Part shown: positions 54,038 through 64,000 of the stretch, piece by piece
How the letters are laid out: every line of letters begins with the position of its first letter
Numbering within the stretch: the first letter of the stretch is position 1
DNA from: Vigna angularis
Taxonomy: Eukaryota; Streptophyta; Magnoliopsida; Fabales; Fabaceae
Direction of reading: 5' to 3'
Assembly: GCF_016808095.1 (NCBI RefSeq)
Contig: NC_068975.1
Span: forward strand, 31,054,501-31,118,500
Length of the DNA: 64,000 bases
Position numbers and translations under genes: made by a program
The notes under the pieces: generated by a model
Database searches by the model: none
What the model was told of the DNA's origin: nothing
Seen by the model: only the letters and a program-made list of their open reading frames with translations

Positions 54038-55969
54038 ATTTGAATACATATAACTTTTAAAGAAGTTTCAATCTAAGAGTACTTCATTAAAGAAAAGTAC
54101 TAGAATGATGTAACTTTAGTTCAATTTTAATATAAATTGTGTTAAGGTAATAAAACTTTAATTTAAAACGTTCTAAATTATGTCACAATGACATAATTTT
54201 AACTTACAAATATTTTGAATAAAACCTTTCTAAATATGTTAATTTTAATAATTTTTATAAAAAATTACATCAAAATGGTGTTTTGCCACAGAGTTACTGT
54301 TCACTTTTAGTAAAGGGCAGTAAATGAATGATTGAGTATATATAAAAGATTGTTGATTAATAATCTATTTTTTATTTTCGAAAATTAACGAGAATATAAT
54401 CATTATTTAATGAATTAAAATTAATTTAATCATTTTGTAATAATTAAATATTTATTACATTCATTTTCTAAACTATTTTTAATTTAATTTTTTAACTTTT
54501 TAAAATATACCTTTTAGAATATGATTCTAAAAATAAAAATAAAATTATTTTAAGTAAAAATTGGTTTTCAAAATATGCTACATTGAATCCTAAATATAAA
54601 CAATAAATAAAAATACTCTTTTAGAATATAAGAAAGATAAAAATAATTAAAATGTATTAATATTTAATTATTGTATAAAATATCCAAATAAAAAAAATAT
54701 ATTTGACATTACCATTGTTTTTATTTTTATTTTTCATTAGTATTTTTATTATCACTATTTAGATAATTAAGGTTTTTATTTAATAAATTAGAAAATATAA
54801 ATATTTAGTTTTTATATATGAAATTATTGTGCAAATAATTAAAAATCACGAAAAATTGAATAATATTTCAACAAATTATTAACATATTGATTTATTTCAA
54901 TTACAAATATAAAATAAATATGAATCACCAAATAATGAATAATATATTAACAAAATCAATTATCAACATATTTAATTATTTTAATTACAAAACATCAAAT
55001 GCAAATCAAATGCAAATTTTATGTTCAGTCCAATTCGAGTAAACTTACCTAGATTCTTCAAAATGTATAAGAGTAAATATTATATTCATAATTAAGCATT
55101 TTGTGTAGTTGAGTTGTTATTGATAAATATTATTGTTATAAATATGAATCATGCTATTTTTAGGATTGAATCTGAAATGTTTTAAAATAAAATCAAGTTG
55201 TTATGTTTAAGCCTTATTCTTTTAAGTGGGAAACTCAATGTAATTTCAATAGTTAAATAAAAAATCAATGTGCTTCTTTTGTTAATATATTATTACAATG
55301 CCTAACATCATAACAAAACTTCAAAAGTATACGACAAATTGAAATTATGTGCATATTGTGTGAACTGTATATTAATTTAGTGAAGTGAAAAATATCTTAT
55401 TTTTGTGAAATTTAAAATTAAAGTATTTTGTGGATTGATTGAAGATTAAATGTTTGAGACATTTGAAACTGAATTTTTGTAGTTGGATGTTTTTCCATTC
55501 ACTTTCCAAGGTTGGTGCAACTTTGCGATTATATGACTAAATAGAGTTTGTTGTTTAAATGCTTGAGAGATTTGGAAGTAACATTTTAATAATAGATAAC
55601 ATATATCTTTAATCTTCCAATGAAAAACTAATTGATACGTAATTACGAATAATTTATTGATTTTTTTTCAATATATATATATATATATATATATAAATTC
55701 ATATTACAATTTAATTTTAAATTAATTTTTTTTTCATATAGACATTACAGTACTATTGCCTACTAATACATTAAAATGAATAAGTACTCCAAAATCAGGT
55801 TTTTTACTAGCTTAGTCCCACACGAATAATTTTGTTTTCTTTTTCTCTTCACTTGATTATATATTTGAAAAACTATTCCTATACAACTTGCTGACAAAAA
55901 AAATTAAATATATATCGCTAGTTTCTTAATTAAGAACGTTTGGTTTTTTAATTTATACATATTTTTTTT

Positions 55970-56068
55970 CACTTTATTTTTTTTTATTTTTTTATTTTTT
56001 CACTTTAATTTATATTTTTTCACTTTAATTTATATTTTTTATTTATATTTTTTCACTTTAATTTATAT
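55970..56068. repeat. T-rich imperfect tandem repeat
   Basis: Three copies of TTTTCACTTTAATTTATAT (near 55997, 56017 and 56050) within a T-rich tract. Confidence 0.8.
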
Positions 56069-56790
56069 CTGTGTATTAGACAACACTTCTTTCAACACTG
56101 ATCAGGAAGGAGGTGGTAGATATCACTAAGATGTTTTTTCTCATCAGGTTTATTATTTGCTTTCTCTTCTTTTTATATTATTAATTAATGTTTGATTTTG
56201 TGTTAATTATTTATCTGTTCAGATATAGAAAATTTGTTGTATTTTTAGTAGTTTTATTTTTTAATTATTTAAATACGTATTGAAATATAATATCTGATCT
56301 GTTGGTTACTGTAATTTAATAACAATCTGTTAAAATATTGTATTATAAAAATTTAAATATATAATGTTTATCATAAAATAATAGACATTGATTTTGAATA
56401 TGATAAAATAATGACATTTTTAAGTAACTTTTCACTAAAGATTTAATTTAACTAGCTTTTCCACATGATATTGAATACAAGAATTCCTTTCGCTAATGAT
56501 AAAAATCTTATTGTATGACAATAGAAGAGTAATTGGTATTTTTCACAGTAGTAATTTATCATATTTTCCTATAATAATTATTTTGAAATTATATCGATTT
56601 TTATCTTTTAATAGTATTAAAATGTACATAGAAGTTAATTTTTTAAAATAAAGATGAGTCTTATTTTTCTATCATGAGAGGATATAATTCAGTACTGTTG
56701 GGAGCACTAACCTTCTTAGTATTTTTGTAGCATAATCATGTTAAAAGTAACAACAATTATTAAAAATAATTAATTTCCTTAATTAATAAT

Positions 56791-56907
56791 ACTGGTTATT
56801 AGTATTATACAAGTAAATATACTGGTTATTAGTATTATACAAGTAAATACACTGGTTATTAGTATTATACAAGTAAATATACTGGTTGTTAGTATTATAC
56901 AAGTAAA
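56791..56907. repeat. Four-copy 30-bp tandem repeat
   Basis: Four consecutive 30-bp units beginning ACTGGTTATTAGTATTATAC. Units 1 and 3 are identical, unit 2 differs by one base, and unit 4 has a G for A and an altered tail. The array ends about 107 bp before the ATG of the ubiquitin/HECT locus. Confidence 0.95.
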
Positions 56908-59900
56908 ATCCTTATGAAGATGACGGTGAGGAGGCCGTGACGGACTTTAACGTTTTGTTTTGACCGCAGTAGCCGCCGTCAATAACAACCGACCATTTTC
57001 CGGCGGCGCCATTAATGTCTGGCGCAGAAGAAGACTCCGCCAATCCGTTGCGGTGGCCATTTCAATTCTTCGTCCGTACGGTGTCAACGGGGTCCAGCAT
57101 GGTGATGACTGGTTACCCGGAAGAGTCCGTGAAGTCTGTCCTTGGGAAGATCGCGTGGGTGACGGGAATGCCGCTGAGAGAACTAAGAGTGATATACAAG
57201 GGAAAGCAACTTCAATTGGAGAAGACTCTGGTGGAGTCCGGCATCGAGAACGATTCCAATCTCAACATTGTTGGTCACTTGCGCAGCGGATTGTACCCCG
57301 CGGCGTCACGCCCTATCGACTACGTGCTATCCCTGCTTGCGCACGTGTTTACCAGCAACACACGGAGCGCGTGTGCGGCCTTGACGACCGTGAAGGTTCT
57401 CACCATGCGCAGTGTAGTGTGGAGAAGGATGATGATCAGTTGCTTGAGGAAGAAGTTGATTATCTTCGGCTTGTGTTTATTCGGTTGTTGAGCAAAATGG
57501 ATGAGTGTTTTCGCTTCATTGCGGAATGCTTGGCGAGCAAGGAATCTGGTGGGAGGGGTTTTGTTCTCAATGACTCATGGTCTGAGTATCTTCGTATCTT
57601 GAAGGATTTGTATGATACTTCTAAGGTCTTCGATGGTGCAGAGGAAATGTTTTGGACAGTTTTGAGGTTTCATAAGAATATGCTGTCTGCGCTTGTTGTT
57701 GCGTTTGTGAAGAGAGGTGGTGATCATCGGTGGGTTCTTGATAACAAGGGTGTGACCAATTTTGAGTGTAGAAGGCACTTGGCGATGATTCTGTTCCCTG
57801 CTGTCGAGGAAGACTTTGACATGCTTCATGAGATGCTTATTGACAGGTCTCAGGTACTGGCGGAGTCCTTTGAGTACATAGGACGAGCGAAGCCGGAGTC
57901 TCTGCGTTCTGGTCTGTTTATGGAATTCAAAAACGAGAAAGCTACAGGACCGGGTGTGTTACGGGAGTGGTTTGTTCTGGTGTCTCGAGAAATATTTGAT
58001 TCACGACATGCTCTTTTTGTGTCTTGCCCGAATGACTGTAGGAGATTTTATCCGAATCCTGGTAAGTTTTATCTGGAAACTAAATTTATGTTATTTTCTC
58101 ATGCTTACTGACTATTTTCAAATAGTGACAACCTTTCTTAAATATGTTGAGCTAGTGTTTAGGGGTTAAAACCCTTGTTTATTTAAGGGAAGTTGAGAGC
58201 TGAAACAAATCCTACTTATTCATAAATGGCTTCTAACTTAAATGCAATAAAAAAAATTGTGAAAACGTAGTGCTAGTTGTTGACTGCAGCTGAAGGGTGG
58301 CAAACATGGGGGTACGACCACATGGTTTAGTTGAGAATAGGTCTTATTTGTTAATTATCAGCAATAGTTCCCCTGGCATGTAAACGTGATCCGGTAACCT
58401 TCATCTTTTAAGGGGCTCCATCATGTAGTAATTTTTTTTTTCTGAACAGTACTTCTCTCCGTCATTGCCTGGGGGCAATGCGGCACAGCCAAAACAGCTA
58501 TGCTGTTCAGATTGGATCAATTGAAGGTTATTAGCCATCAATTGATTGTAATCACTTGTAATGTATTTTTCCATTTACTGGCTCTGCTTTGTGATATCTG
58601 CTATTGAGCATCACAATTATGTGCCAGTTATTATATAATCCTATCCTCTTTTTTTTTTTTTTATCTTTCTCAGTGGCTTGCTATGCCAAAGTGTCATTTT
58701 CTCCTGGAAAATTCCATTTTCTTTCCCACGTTGATATTATCTTCATACTATTTTTTTGTTGATTTTGGCTGATCTAAAGCGAAGAGATGTGTAAGTGAGG
58801 TTAACAATTTTAACCAAAACATTTTGTGAACGTGATACACGTTAAATCAGTGGTAGCGGTAGATAGACCATATTTTTATCATTTTACACGTCTCTCAATG
58901 TTAGACAAGCTAAATTATGCTTTTTCACTCTCGGTAAACGTATCAAACCATCAAGCAATCGAAATGCGATAAATGCTCTCATCAGTAGTAATGCTGTTCT
59001 CTCTTGTTCCCACCAGACTAGTAACGATAGTGTCATTCATTCCTTTTACTTTTTTCATAATCACTTAAATTAATGTTACTGTTGGAAATGTTAGCGAATT
59101 TGACACATTGATTTTATGTTTCAAATAATTTGTTTGAAGTTCTGAAAGTATATACATTCCTCTTTTCTTCTTATTATTTTTTCATTACAATAAATTTATA
59201 AAATGTTGACACCTTGTCTTTTGGGGGGTGATTACTGGTCCAATTCAACCAACCTGACCCTTTTTTCCAAAAGAAAAATATGTGGATATTCAGATTATGT
59301 CAGATTCGAAGGGGTGTTGCCTAATGAACCATACCTTAGTTACTTCGGTTCCCCTGGCCTCTTATTATTTCTACGATGTGAAATCTAAAAAAAAAAATCC
59401 ATATTAAATCAAAATCAAGTTTCACTTATTTTAGAAAAGTCAAATGTATATCTTCTGTATCCCATGAATTGTTATACTTATATATGGTTGTATTTTTTAG
59501 AAAACTAAAATGTTGACCTTCATCAGTACCAATATTCTGCATTGTGTAACATGTCCAATGATTAGCATTTTGTCTCTAAACTTGAGTTCCCATTAGTTAA
59601 TACTAGGTACCATGGTTGCATAGTGTTGAGTACTGATGTGTTGTGCTATATATCTTTATCAGTAGATATTGTCAGAGATCTTTTGCTTAATCATGTTTAG
59701 TTTATTCTTTGTCTACTTAACTGCAGCATCTAAGGTACATCCTCGACACCTTGAGTACTTTAGGTTCGCTGGTCGGGTTATTGCATTGGCTTTGTTGGAA
59801 AGGGTGCAAGTTGGTATTGTTTTTGATCGTGTATTTTTCGCGCAATTGGCTGGAATTCGTGTTAGCTTAGAAGATATACGGGATGCAGATCCTTGCTTGT

Positions 59901-61051
59901 ATAGAAGCTGCAAGCAAATATTAGAGATGGATGCTGATTTTATTGACTCGGATGCATTGGGACTGACATTTGTTAGAGAGTTGGAGGAATTAGGATGCAG
60001 GGAAGTTGTCGAGCTTTGTCCTGGAGGGAAAAACATTGAATTTAATAGTCAGAACAGGGAGCACTATGTTGATCTTCTTATACAGCATTGTTTTGTAACA
60101 TCCATATCTGAGCAGGTAGCAAACTTTGCCCAGGGTTTAGCTGATATTCTTTCCAGCTCAAAGCTTCAACAGTTCTTCCAATGTTTAGAGCTGGAAGATC
60201 TTGATTGGATGCTGTATGGGAGTGAAAATACAATCTCTATCGAAGATTGGAAGGCACATACCGTGTACAAGGACTATAAAGAGTCTGATTGTCAGATATC
60301 CTGGTTTTGGGAGGTGTGTAGGTTATACTGGTCTTCCCTTTTTTTCTTCTTTTCATAACATATTCTTACTAATATAATTTCACAGAACTTATTTTAACAT
60401 TCAAGAAACTATTGAATCAATTTCCCCTAATATGATTTTATTTTATAAGCAGGAAGGAGTGGCTTTATTGGGCCGCAGTTATTTACTGCATGTGTCCCAT
60501 ATGTCTGTCTCCGTTTCTATTTTGTCTAGTGTAGCAAAACGCCATTGCTTCTTGGAACACCATCACCATAAGCTCATGTTAGGCATCACTGCCATAACAT
60601 GAATATTTTAATAAAAAATAAGAAAAGCAAAATAAACAAGAAAACCTACAAACCACACCAAACGCAATGATAAAAATATATAGTACATATAGAAAAAAAA
60701 TACCTATGATGAAAAAATTAAACCAATGCAACAACATTAGAAAATTAAAACTCAATCATCAAATTCCCCATCATATTAAATTCGCCCACAATCCATAAAA
60801 GCCTTTAAAACCTATTATAGTTTTCTAGAAATCCTTGTTTTGTAAGATTTAGTATTAATTTTATTTGGCATGATTGAGCTTTTGGACCAACTTTTTTTCA
60901 TCCTCAGAATTAGAATTTTTTCTCTAATCAAGCATATTAGCCTATTTAAAGGCTATTTTCAATCTTCTAGAAAAAGAGCTTCCTTATATGTCAAAAAAGA
61001 AGGATTTGTCTCATAATTACAATGAGATAAATCTAAATGTTATAAACCCTG

Positions 61052-61325
61052 CTAACTATCGACAGTGAGAGTAACATCCTCTAAAGAAAGTATATCAGTC
61101 AAGGAATCATAATCTACTACTATATCATCACCATTAGAAACATCAATATTTGTAACAATAGAAGATTCATGTATAATATAAACATTACCATGATTTGACT
61201 CAGACTATGACTAAGCAATAATATCCAGCATTGGCTCCCCCACAGAGTCCACTATAGGGTCCATCTAAGATCCACCATAGGCACCACTACAGGCTTCACC
61301 ATAGACTCCACAGCGGGCTCCAAAA
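61052..61325 (-). pseudogene. Degenerate antisense coding remnant in intron 2
   Basis: On the minus strand a protein-like segment reads ESMVKPVV-PMVD repeats, then GEPMLDIIA, two stops, and an open run with SNHGNVYIIHESSIVTNIDV and YDSLTDILSLEDVTLTVDS ending at a TAG (61052-61054). There is at least one frameshift near 61265. The family is not recognised. The Pro/Val/Met repeats and acidic tail look like a decayed gene piece inserted into the intron. Confidence 0.4.
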
Positions 61326-61515
61326 CACCATTGCTGTCTTGGCTATTTATAAAGTTTCACCTTTCCACCAAGGCATTGTTTGCTTTGTTACACCTCAAAA
61401 CTACAATTTTCTACCAGATCATCAATCATGTTCTCATCCGTGTTTATTTAAACGATTTCTAGCATCTAGCCTTCCCTGACAGTTTCAGCATTTGATGTGC
61501 TATGTACAAATGTCT

Positions 61516-61520
<5 letters not shown>

Positions 61521-61552
<32 letters not shown>
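61521..61552. repeat. (AT)n microsatellite
   Basis: About 32 bp of AT dinucleotide in the last intron of the HECT locus. Confidence 0.93.
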
Positions 61553-61554
<2 letters not shown>

Positions 61555-62187
61555 GAATCATGAATTATAATTTTGATACTCTACCTTCAAACAAATTTTT
61601 CCTGTGCTGAAACCTGACTAATAAAATATGTTTCCCAACAATATGAATCAACTGTTTTAAAATTGAATCGCAGAATCTTGTTAAAATTTTGTTATACAAT
61701 GGTGAATTCATCAAAAACACCCGAATGTAGTAGTTTCATTGATATGAGATGCAATAAATCTTACTGACAAGTTCTTCTGTCTTGTTACCATTTACCATTA
61801 GTATTAGTTAGTTGGGATCTTGTTTTAAGTGGAAGTATTTTAAATCACTCATTATTTCGAGATTTGATTGGAGACGCTATTGTTAATTTTTAATATAATA
61901 TTTTGTGGAAAAAAACTTGTCAGATTGTTGGGAGAATGTCAGCACAACAAAGGAGGGTTCTGCTTCTCTTTTGGACATCTGTGAAATATTTACCAGTTGA
62001 AGGATTCCGTGGTTTGTCTTCCCCTCTATCCATTTGCAGGACTGCAGAACCTAGCAATCGCCTGCCCTCATCTCACACATGTTTTAACCGTCTGTTTTTA
62101 CCGGAGTATTCGTCTATTGCTGTTATGGAAGATCACTTTGGAGTCATCACTCAAGAACACATTGCTAGTAGTTTTGGTCTTAGTTAA

Positions 62188-63230
62188 ATACACCAAATGT
62201 AGGTTCTCAATATTTGTACATATTATAGGGTAGGATAGGATTATTTATCTCTAAATGATAAATTGAAAATTTTCGTCATTTATGTTTGTTATATCAGTCC
62301 TAAATGCAATTGCAATGGCAAGTGTTTATATCATTAATAATATTAAGTGACAATTTCTTAAAAAGTGAATTTTAAATAAAAACTTTTATAAGTTTTGTAT
62401 TTGACAATATTTCTAGTTGATGACTTCACTTTATAGACTGCGACCTTTAGCACTTGATGATAATATTCACAATTAATAATTGTTTTCTGATTATTAAAAC
62501 AACTTTTAGTCCAGTTTTTTTTACAGAGCATAGTAATATAGCGTTAAAAGTTCTAATCCATTGCCATATAATATTTATTAGTTAAAATTTGCATAAGTTT
62601 TTAATGGCTTTACCATCTAGTTTCGGAATTAAATGTTAATGCTTGAAAAATTTTTAAAACAATAAATAATCTCTATTAAATTAGAATTATAAAGATTTAA
62701 AATAAACATTTAATTATGTAATTGGAAAAGTTCAGGAACATATATGATATAAATAATTTGGGATATATCCATTTATCTCTGCCCTTCATTTCTTTTATTA
62801 CTTTCCCTCCAATTACCTGTAATTTTCCTGGAAAATGAGGCGTGTACAAAGCAGAAAACTCATACATACTTTTTGTTAATAAATAGGTAAGTGTATTCAT
62901 GTTCATTAGAATCCACACCTATAACTCGTTTTGATTAAAAACATATATTCAGATACAATTACTTTGCAATATTAAGAGTTTAACGTGGACGACAAGTTTG
63001 AAAAGGAAAACACTATTATGTAAAAACAGTATAACTTATAAAGTAAATATTATTTATTGAAAGCTAAAGAAACACAATAACACACCATCACAAAGTCATT
63101 TAACCCAGCCAATAAACATCACTCCTAAGCTCACGCATGTCATCCCTTGCCAAGCATGCTGATGTGGAGCCAAGTGTCGTGCTTACACGTAGGTATACCC
63201 TCCATACAACCATCATAATATAATAATAAT

Positions 63231-63261
<31 letters not shown>

Positions 63262-63379
63262 TAAAACTAAAGAAATAAAATAGGAGAAAGCTTTTGAACT
63301 TGGCATGCAAAATGGTAGAGCCGATCCCCACAAGTAGGACCATTTCAAACTTCTTTTCTTACTCACACTGTCCATAGGT
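62188..63379. other. Intergenic region between convergent genes
   Basis: It contains the downstream sequences of the HECT locus and of the acidic-protein gene, plus an imperfect (AAT)n microsatellite at about 63218-63261. No gene was supported. Confidence 0.55.
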
Positions 63380-63862
63380 CTATGCTTCAGTCTTCTCAAC
63401 AACAGGAACCTCTTCCACTGCCTCAGTGGGTTTGTTCTCTTCCTTTGTGACTGCTGCTTCTGTTTCAGTACTTGCTTTGGTCTCCTCTGCTGTTGCCTTC
63501 TCTTTCACTTCCTCACTTTTCTCTTCTGCTGACTTCTCTTCCTCTGCCTTCGCTTCCTCTGTCTCCTTTGTCTCTCTCTCCTCGCTCACAACTTCAACTG
63601 GAACTTCGCTTTTTGTATCATCTGGGCTTTCTTCTGTAGTTGTTGTTTCTGCTGCAACTTCGGTGGTTTCCTTCTGTGCTTCTTCGGTGGTTGATTCTGG
63701 GTTAGGAACCTCATCGGCTGGTTCTTCTGGGGCAGTAACCTCGGCAGCTGGTTGTTCTGTGGCAGGAACCTCAGTTGCTACTTCTTCCGGGGTTGTTTCC
63801 ACGGTCTTCGTCACCTCGGTTGCTTCTGTATCTTGCACTGTTGCTGGTGTTTGCTGTGCAAC
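63380..63862 (-). CDS. Acidic Glu/Thr/Val/Ala-rich protein, last exon (partial)
   Basis: 160 codons plus stop, open from an acceptor (TTACAG at 63863-63868) to a TGA or similar stop at the right-hand end of the gene. The first residues VAQQTPATVQDTE would follow a short upstream exon that lies beyond the window or was not identified. The apparent Met start at 63871 lies in the intron. The peptide is almost wholly hydrophilic, with repeated TEVxxTxEEP and EEVPxxE blocks and a Lys/Glu tail (EEAKAEEEKSAEEKSEEV). It has no membrane segment, no Cys and no Trp. It resembles plant Glu/Ala/Val-rich proteins of unclear role. I assign no function. Confidence 0.7.
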   Translation of the reverse strand, partial: VAQQTPATVQDTEATEVTKTVETTPEEVATEVPATEQPAAEVTAPEEPADEVPNPESTTEEAQKETTEVAAETTTTEESPDDTKSEVPVEVVSEERETKETEEAKAEEEKSAEEKSEEVKEKATAEETKASTETEAAVTKEENKPTEAVEEVPVVEKTEA

Positions 63863-64000
63863 CTGTAACATTTCTAATTATATTTAACAGAGTCTTGTTC
63901 CAAGCTTAACTAAGGTGGACCCGAAGCAAGAAAAACCAATAAAGTTGATGGAAGAGACGCTAGTGAAAGATCACATAATCTCCACTTTGACGTGTTATAA

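Larger units (their letters stand above)
52882..56790. other. AT-rich intergenic region
   Basis: No gene seen. It contains an (AT)n microsatellite at 53974-54033, a shorter one at 55671-55695, and a T-rich patch at 55970-56068 in which CACTTTAATTTATAT recurs three times. Confidence 0.5.
57015..62187 (+). pseudogene. UPL5: UPL5-like ubiquitin/HECT E3 ligase, internal frame break
   Basis: Exons 57015-58061, 59727-60313 and 61924-62187 have GT-AG borders and phases that match. Codons from the ATG give a ubiquitin-like domain (about residues 17-92, with LRELRVIYKGKQL) and the start of the conserved middle region (IDYVLSLLAHVF). Near 57400-57415 homology jumps to a different frame that then runs to the end (EEEVDYLRLVF, FECRRHLAMILFP, EKATGPGVLREWF, ASKVHPRHLEYFRFAGRVIA, LCPGGKN, LPVEGFRGL). 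The HECT catalytic Cys is intact in SSHTCFNRL (62080-62082). Against the roughly 870-residue legume UPL5 I recall, about 200 or more residues are missing, and the deletion is out of frame. As read, translation from the ATG stops at 57491. The locus is a recent pseudogene or contains a sequence error. Confidence 0.85.

Noticed and set aside
56960..57400. Upstream extension of the HECT-frame open reading frame
   Set aside because: It reads the ubiquitin-like exon in the wrong frame, giving a basic nonsense peptide; only the part after about 57405 is homologous.

Overview
This is nuclear DNA from a flowering plant, most likely a warm-season (phaseoloid) legume such as Vigna or Phaseolus. Three things point there: very AT-rich intergenic DNA, genes split by short GT-AG introns, and plant-only gene families beside repeat types I associate with legume genomes. 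The species call is inference. No tRNA, rRNA, CRISPR array or bacterial-type operon was seen.

Layout. 1-4534 is AT-rich intergenic DNA with a tandem repeat patch. 4544-6016 is a Mutator-like DNA transposon with long inverted arms and a perfect 9-bp target duplication. 7202-8652 (+) is a three-exon DOMON/cytochrome b561 gene. 11674-17508 (-) is a twelve-exon inositol / L-galactose-1-phosphate phosphatase gene (VTC4 type). 19590-23609 (-) is an eleven-exon MO25-like gene. 29160-29513 (-) is an intronless secreted cystatin. 32347-34511 and 37264-40815 (both -) are a head-to-tail tandem pair of tonoplast dicarboxylate transporter genes with the same six-exon structure. 46631-52881 is a decayed Ty1/copia retrotransposon holding two further insertions: a 1622-bp TG...CA element that looks like a solo LTR and carries a GC-rich hairpin-like repeat array, and a rearranged Ty3/gypsy gag fragment. 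57015-62187 (+) is a UPL5-like ubiquitin/HECT E3 ligase locus with an out-of-frame internal deletion. 63380-63862 (-) is the last exon of an acidic, low-complexity protein whose 5' end lies outside the window.

The genes do not form a pathway. Individually they suggest ascorbate/inositol metabolism (VTC4 type), vacuolar malate transport (the tandem pair), transmembrane ascorbate-linked electron transfer (b561-DOMON), kinase scaffolding (MO25), protease inhibition (cystatin) and ubiquitin ligation (UPL5-like, probably broken). The exon joins were read by eye from splice signals and reading-frame continuity. For the phosphatase, MO25, both transporters and b561-DOMON genes the joins sum to uninterrupted frames of 272, 335, 538, 532 and 407 residues.

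I found no convincing new biological system. The most unusual items are the frame-broken ubiquitin/HECT locus with a four-copy 30-bp repeat just upstream, the divergence of one transporter copy at a normally conserved transport motif, the possible gene fragment inside the Mutator-like element, and the nested retrotransposon with its self-complementary repeat array.
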